Source: Rhodothermia bacterium (GTDB lineage Bacteria > Bacteroidota > Rhodothermia > Balneolales > Balneolaceae). Taken from it: a stretch of 45,798 nt of DNA. The position numbers and the translations under genes are program-made. A model generated the notes under the pieces. It had not been told where the DNA came from, did not search any database, and saw only the letters and a list, made by a program, of their open reading frames with translations. Where the stretch lies: assembly GCA_030427885.1 (NCBI GenBank), contig JAUICM010000012.1:1-45798 (forward strand), written 5' to 3'. Positions 45,060 to 45,798 of the stretch are shown one piece after another (the first letter of the stretch is position 1; each line of letters begins with the position of its first letter).

Positions 45060-45284
45060 CTAAGAACATCCAAGAGTTTTGCACTGAATTGGTCCATCTA
45101 TTCTACATTGAGTACTCATTCCAGGATTGTCTATACAATAGGCTCCAATTTCACACTCATCTTGTTCACATGGATTAGCAATAATGTCTGAATCAGCATT
45201 GATTACATCTTGCGGAGAAACCATTACAGTTCCAAAGAATATTCCACCAAGTATTCCTGATCCAATTATTATAATCTTTTTCAT
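45060..45284 (-). CDS. secreted six-cysteine peptide 1
   Basis: Protein of 74 residues. The leader MKKIIIIGSGILGGIFFGT is followed by a polar linker ending ADSDIIANP and a mature part with Cys39, 44, 50, 60, 68 and 73 in the pattern C-x4-C-x5-C-x9-C-x7-C-x4-C and the motif DNPG after the third cysteine. Three disulphides are possible. The linker motif occupies the place of the NVEALA motif in small Bacteroidota peptides, so a related processing route is inferred. It lies 119 bp upstream of the propeller gene on the same strand. The function is unknown. Confidence 0.75.
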   Translation of the reverse strand: MKKIIIIGSGILGGIFFGTVMVSPQDVINADSDIIANPCEQDECEIGAYCIDNPGMSTQCRIDGPIQCKTLGCS

Positions 45285-45308
45285 ATTTATTAATTTTTAT
45301 CCAATTAA

Positions 45309-45548
45309 TTATTCGCACATTCTAGTAGCACATTTATATCCATTTTCATCATCGTTTAAATTGCACTCTGTATGGCCCCCCGGGTTATCATCGCATCCCC
45401 CAAAGGTTGAGGCAGCGCATTCTATATCTGGACAAGGAGCTGCTAATACTTCAGAATCGGCTTTGAGTCCCCCTTGAGTAGAAGCCATTAGCGTTCCAAA
45501 GAAAACCCCTCCAAGTAGTCCAAATCCTAATACAAGTATTTTTTTCAT
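45309..45548 (-). CDS. secreted six-cysteine peptide 2
   Basis: Protein of 79 residues and a paralog of peptide 1. The leader is MKKILVLGFGLLGGVFFGT; the linker ends ADSEVLAAP; cysteines are 39, 44, 52, 62, 73 and 78 in the pattern C-x4-C-x7-C-x9-C-x10-C-x4-C with DNPGGHT. Between cysteines almost all residues differ from peptide 1. It precedes peptide 1 by 24 bp on the same strand, so they are probably co-transcribed. A 37-nt leader segment (45493-45529) is identical to that of peptide 3. Confidence 0.78.
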   Translation of the reverse strand: MKKILVLGFGLLGGVFFGTLMASTQGGLKADSEVLAAPCPDIECAASTFGGCDDNPGGHTECNLNDDENGYKCATRMCE

Positions 45549-45583
45549 TTTTCTATCTTTTGATTTAAAATTTCAGTTTCAAT

Positions 45584-45798
45584 TTATAAACAACCTTCTG
45601 TTACACAGTCAAATGGAAACTCATCCTCATATTTACAGCGTGTATCTCCTCCTGGATTGTCTTCACAAGTTATAGTATTCGCACATTCCTGATCATCACA
45701 GGGATGTGCTAGTACCACAGAGCCAGCACTTATTGTCATGCTTTGAGATGTTCCAGCAATTGTTCCAAAGAAAACCCCTCCAAGTAGTCCAAATCCTA
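45584..45798 (-). CDS. secreted six-cysteine peptide 3, cut by window end
   Basis: Partial gene: the stop codon is at 45584-45586 and the reading frame runs off the right edge, so the first few codons are missing. The visible 71 codons begin GFGLLGGVFFGT and contain C-x4-C-x5-C-x9-C-x9-C-x4-C with EDNPGGDT. The sequence 45762-45798 is identical to the leader of peptide 2, whereas the mature part has diverged. It shows that the peptide family continues beyond the window. Confidence 0.78.
   Translation of the reverse strand, partial: GFGLLGGVFFGTIAGTSQSMTISAGSVVLAHPCDDQECANTITCEDNPGGDTRCKYEDEFPFDCVTEGCL

Noticed and set aside
45184-45477. A 97-codon plus-strand frame opposite the six-cysteine peptides
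   Set aside because: It overlaps two peptide genes whose paralogy and conserved cysteine pattern show that the minus strand is the coding one.

Overview
The window looks like chromosome from a Gram-negative, moderate-GC member of the Balneolota/Bacteroidota/Rhodothermota group. The reasons are the long FtsX-type permeases starting MLKNYFKIA, starts that mostly lack Shine-Dalgarno sequences, an NtrC-type regulator with GAFTDA in place of GAFTGA, a Bacteroidota-style 6-bladed beta-propeller lipoprotein, and small leader peptides resembling the NVEALA class. The genus cannot be fixed from the sequence alone. No tRNA, rRNA, transposase, phage gene or CRISPR array was seen.

Left part (1-12797): a queuosine-precursor transporter, a TetR regulator overlapping an ABC1/UbiB-type kinase, a hybrid histidine kinase, a two-helix membrane protein, hflC and hflK with a clear terminator, a large membrane SpoIIE/PP2C phosphatase, a sensor kinase and a sigma54-dependent response regulator. 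From the response regulator leftwards the genes read on the minus strand.

Centre (13019-41887): an export locus divergent from the regulator. It holds one HlyD/MacA-like adaptor, one LolD/MacB-type ATPase, ten full-length FtsX/MacB permeases of about 785-820 residues, one secreted DUF3108-like protein after the fifth permease, and an eleventh permease cut off after 26 codons. Three promoter modules with identical geometry were found, upstream of the adaptor, permease 6 and permease 9. Each has two 16-bp TGT(N10)ACA sites separated by 5 nt, then exactly 53 nt to a sigma54-like TGG(C/T)A(C/T)-N5-TTGA element. I infer they are targets of the adjacent NtrC-type regulator, dividing the array into three transcription units.

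Every spacer between permease genes carries a hairpin built from degenerate heptamers: a trinucleotide such as CAG, TAG or CTG recurs every 7 nt, with the complement every 7 nt in the other arm. Four sequence families (A-D) are used, and arms co-vary between copies. The same heptad hairpins bracket a four-helix-bundle (S23/IVP/Avd-like) gene inserted antisense between adaptor and ATPase, suggesting an element whose short derivatives populate the spacers.

Right part (about 41888-45798): visibly more AT-rich, beginning where permease 11 is truncated. It has a stand-alone AraC DNA-binding domain, a small secreted Cys-containing peptide, and a minus-strand cassette: at least three paralogous six-cysteine secreted peptides, a beta-propeller lipoprotein, a thioredoxin-like membrane protein with one cysteine, and a small dedicated signal peptidase I. 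I infer an uncharacterised peptide secretion or maturation system that continues past the window end.
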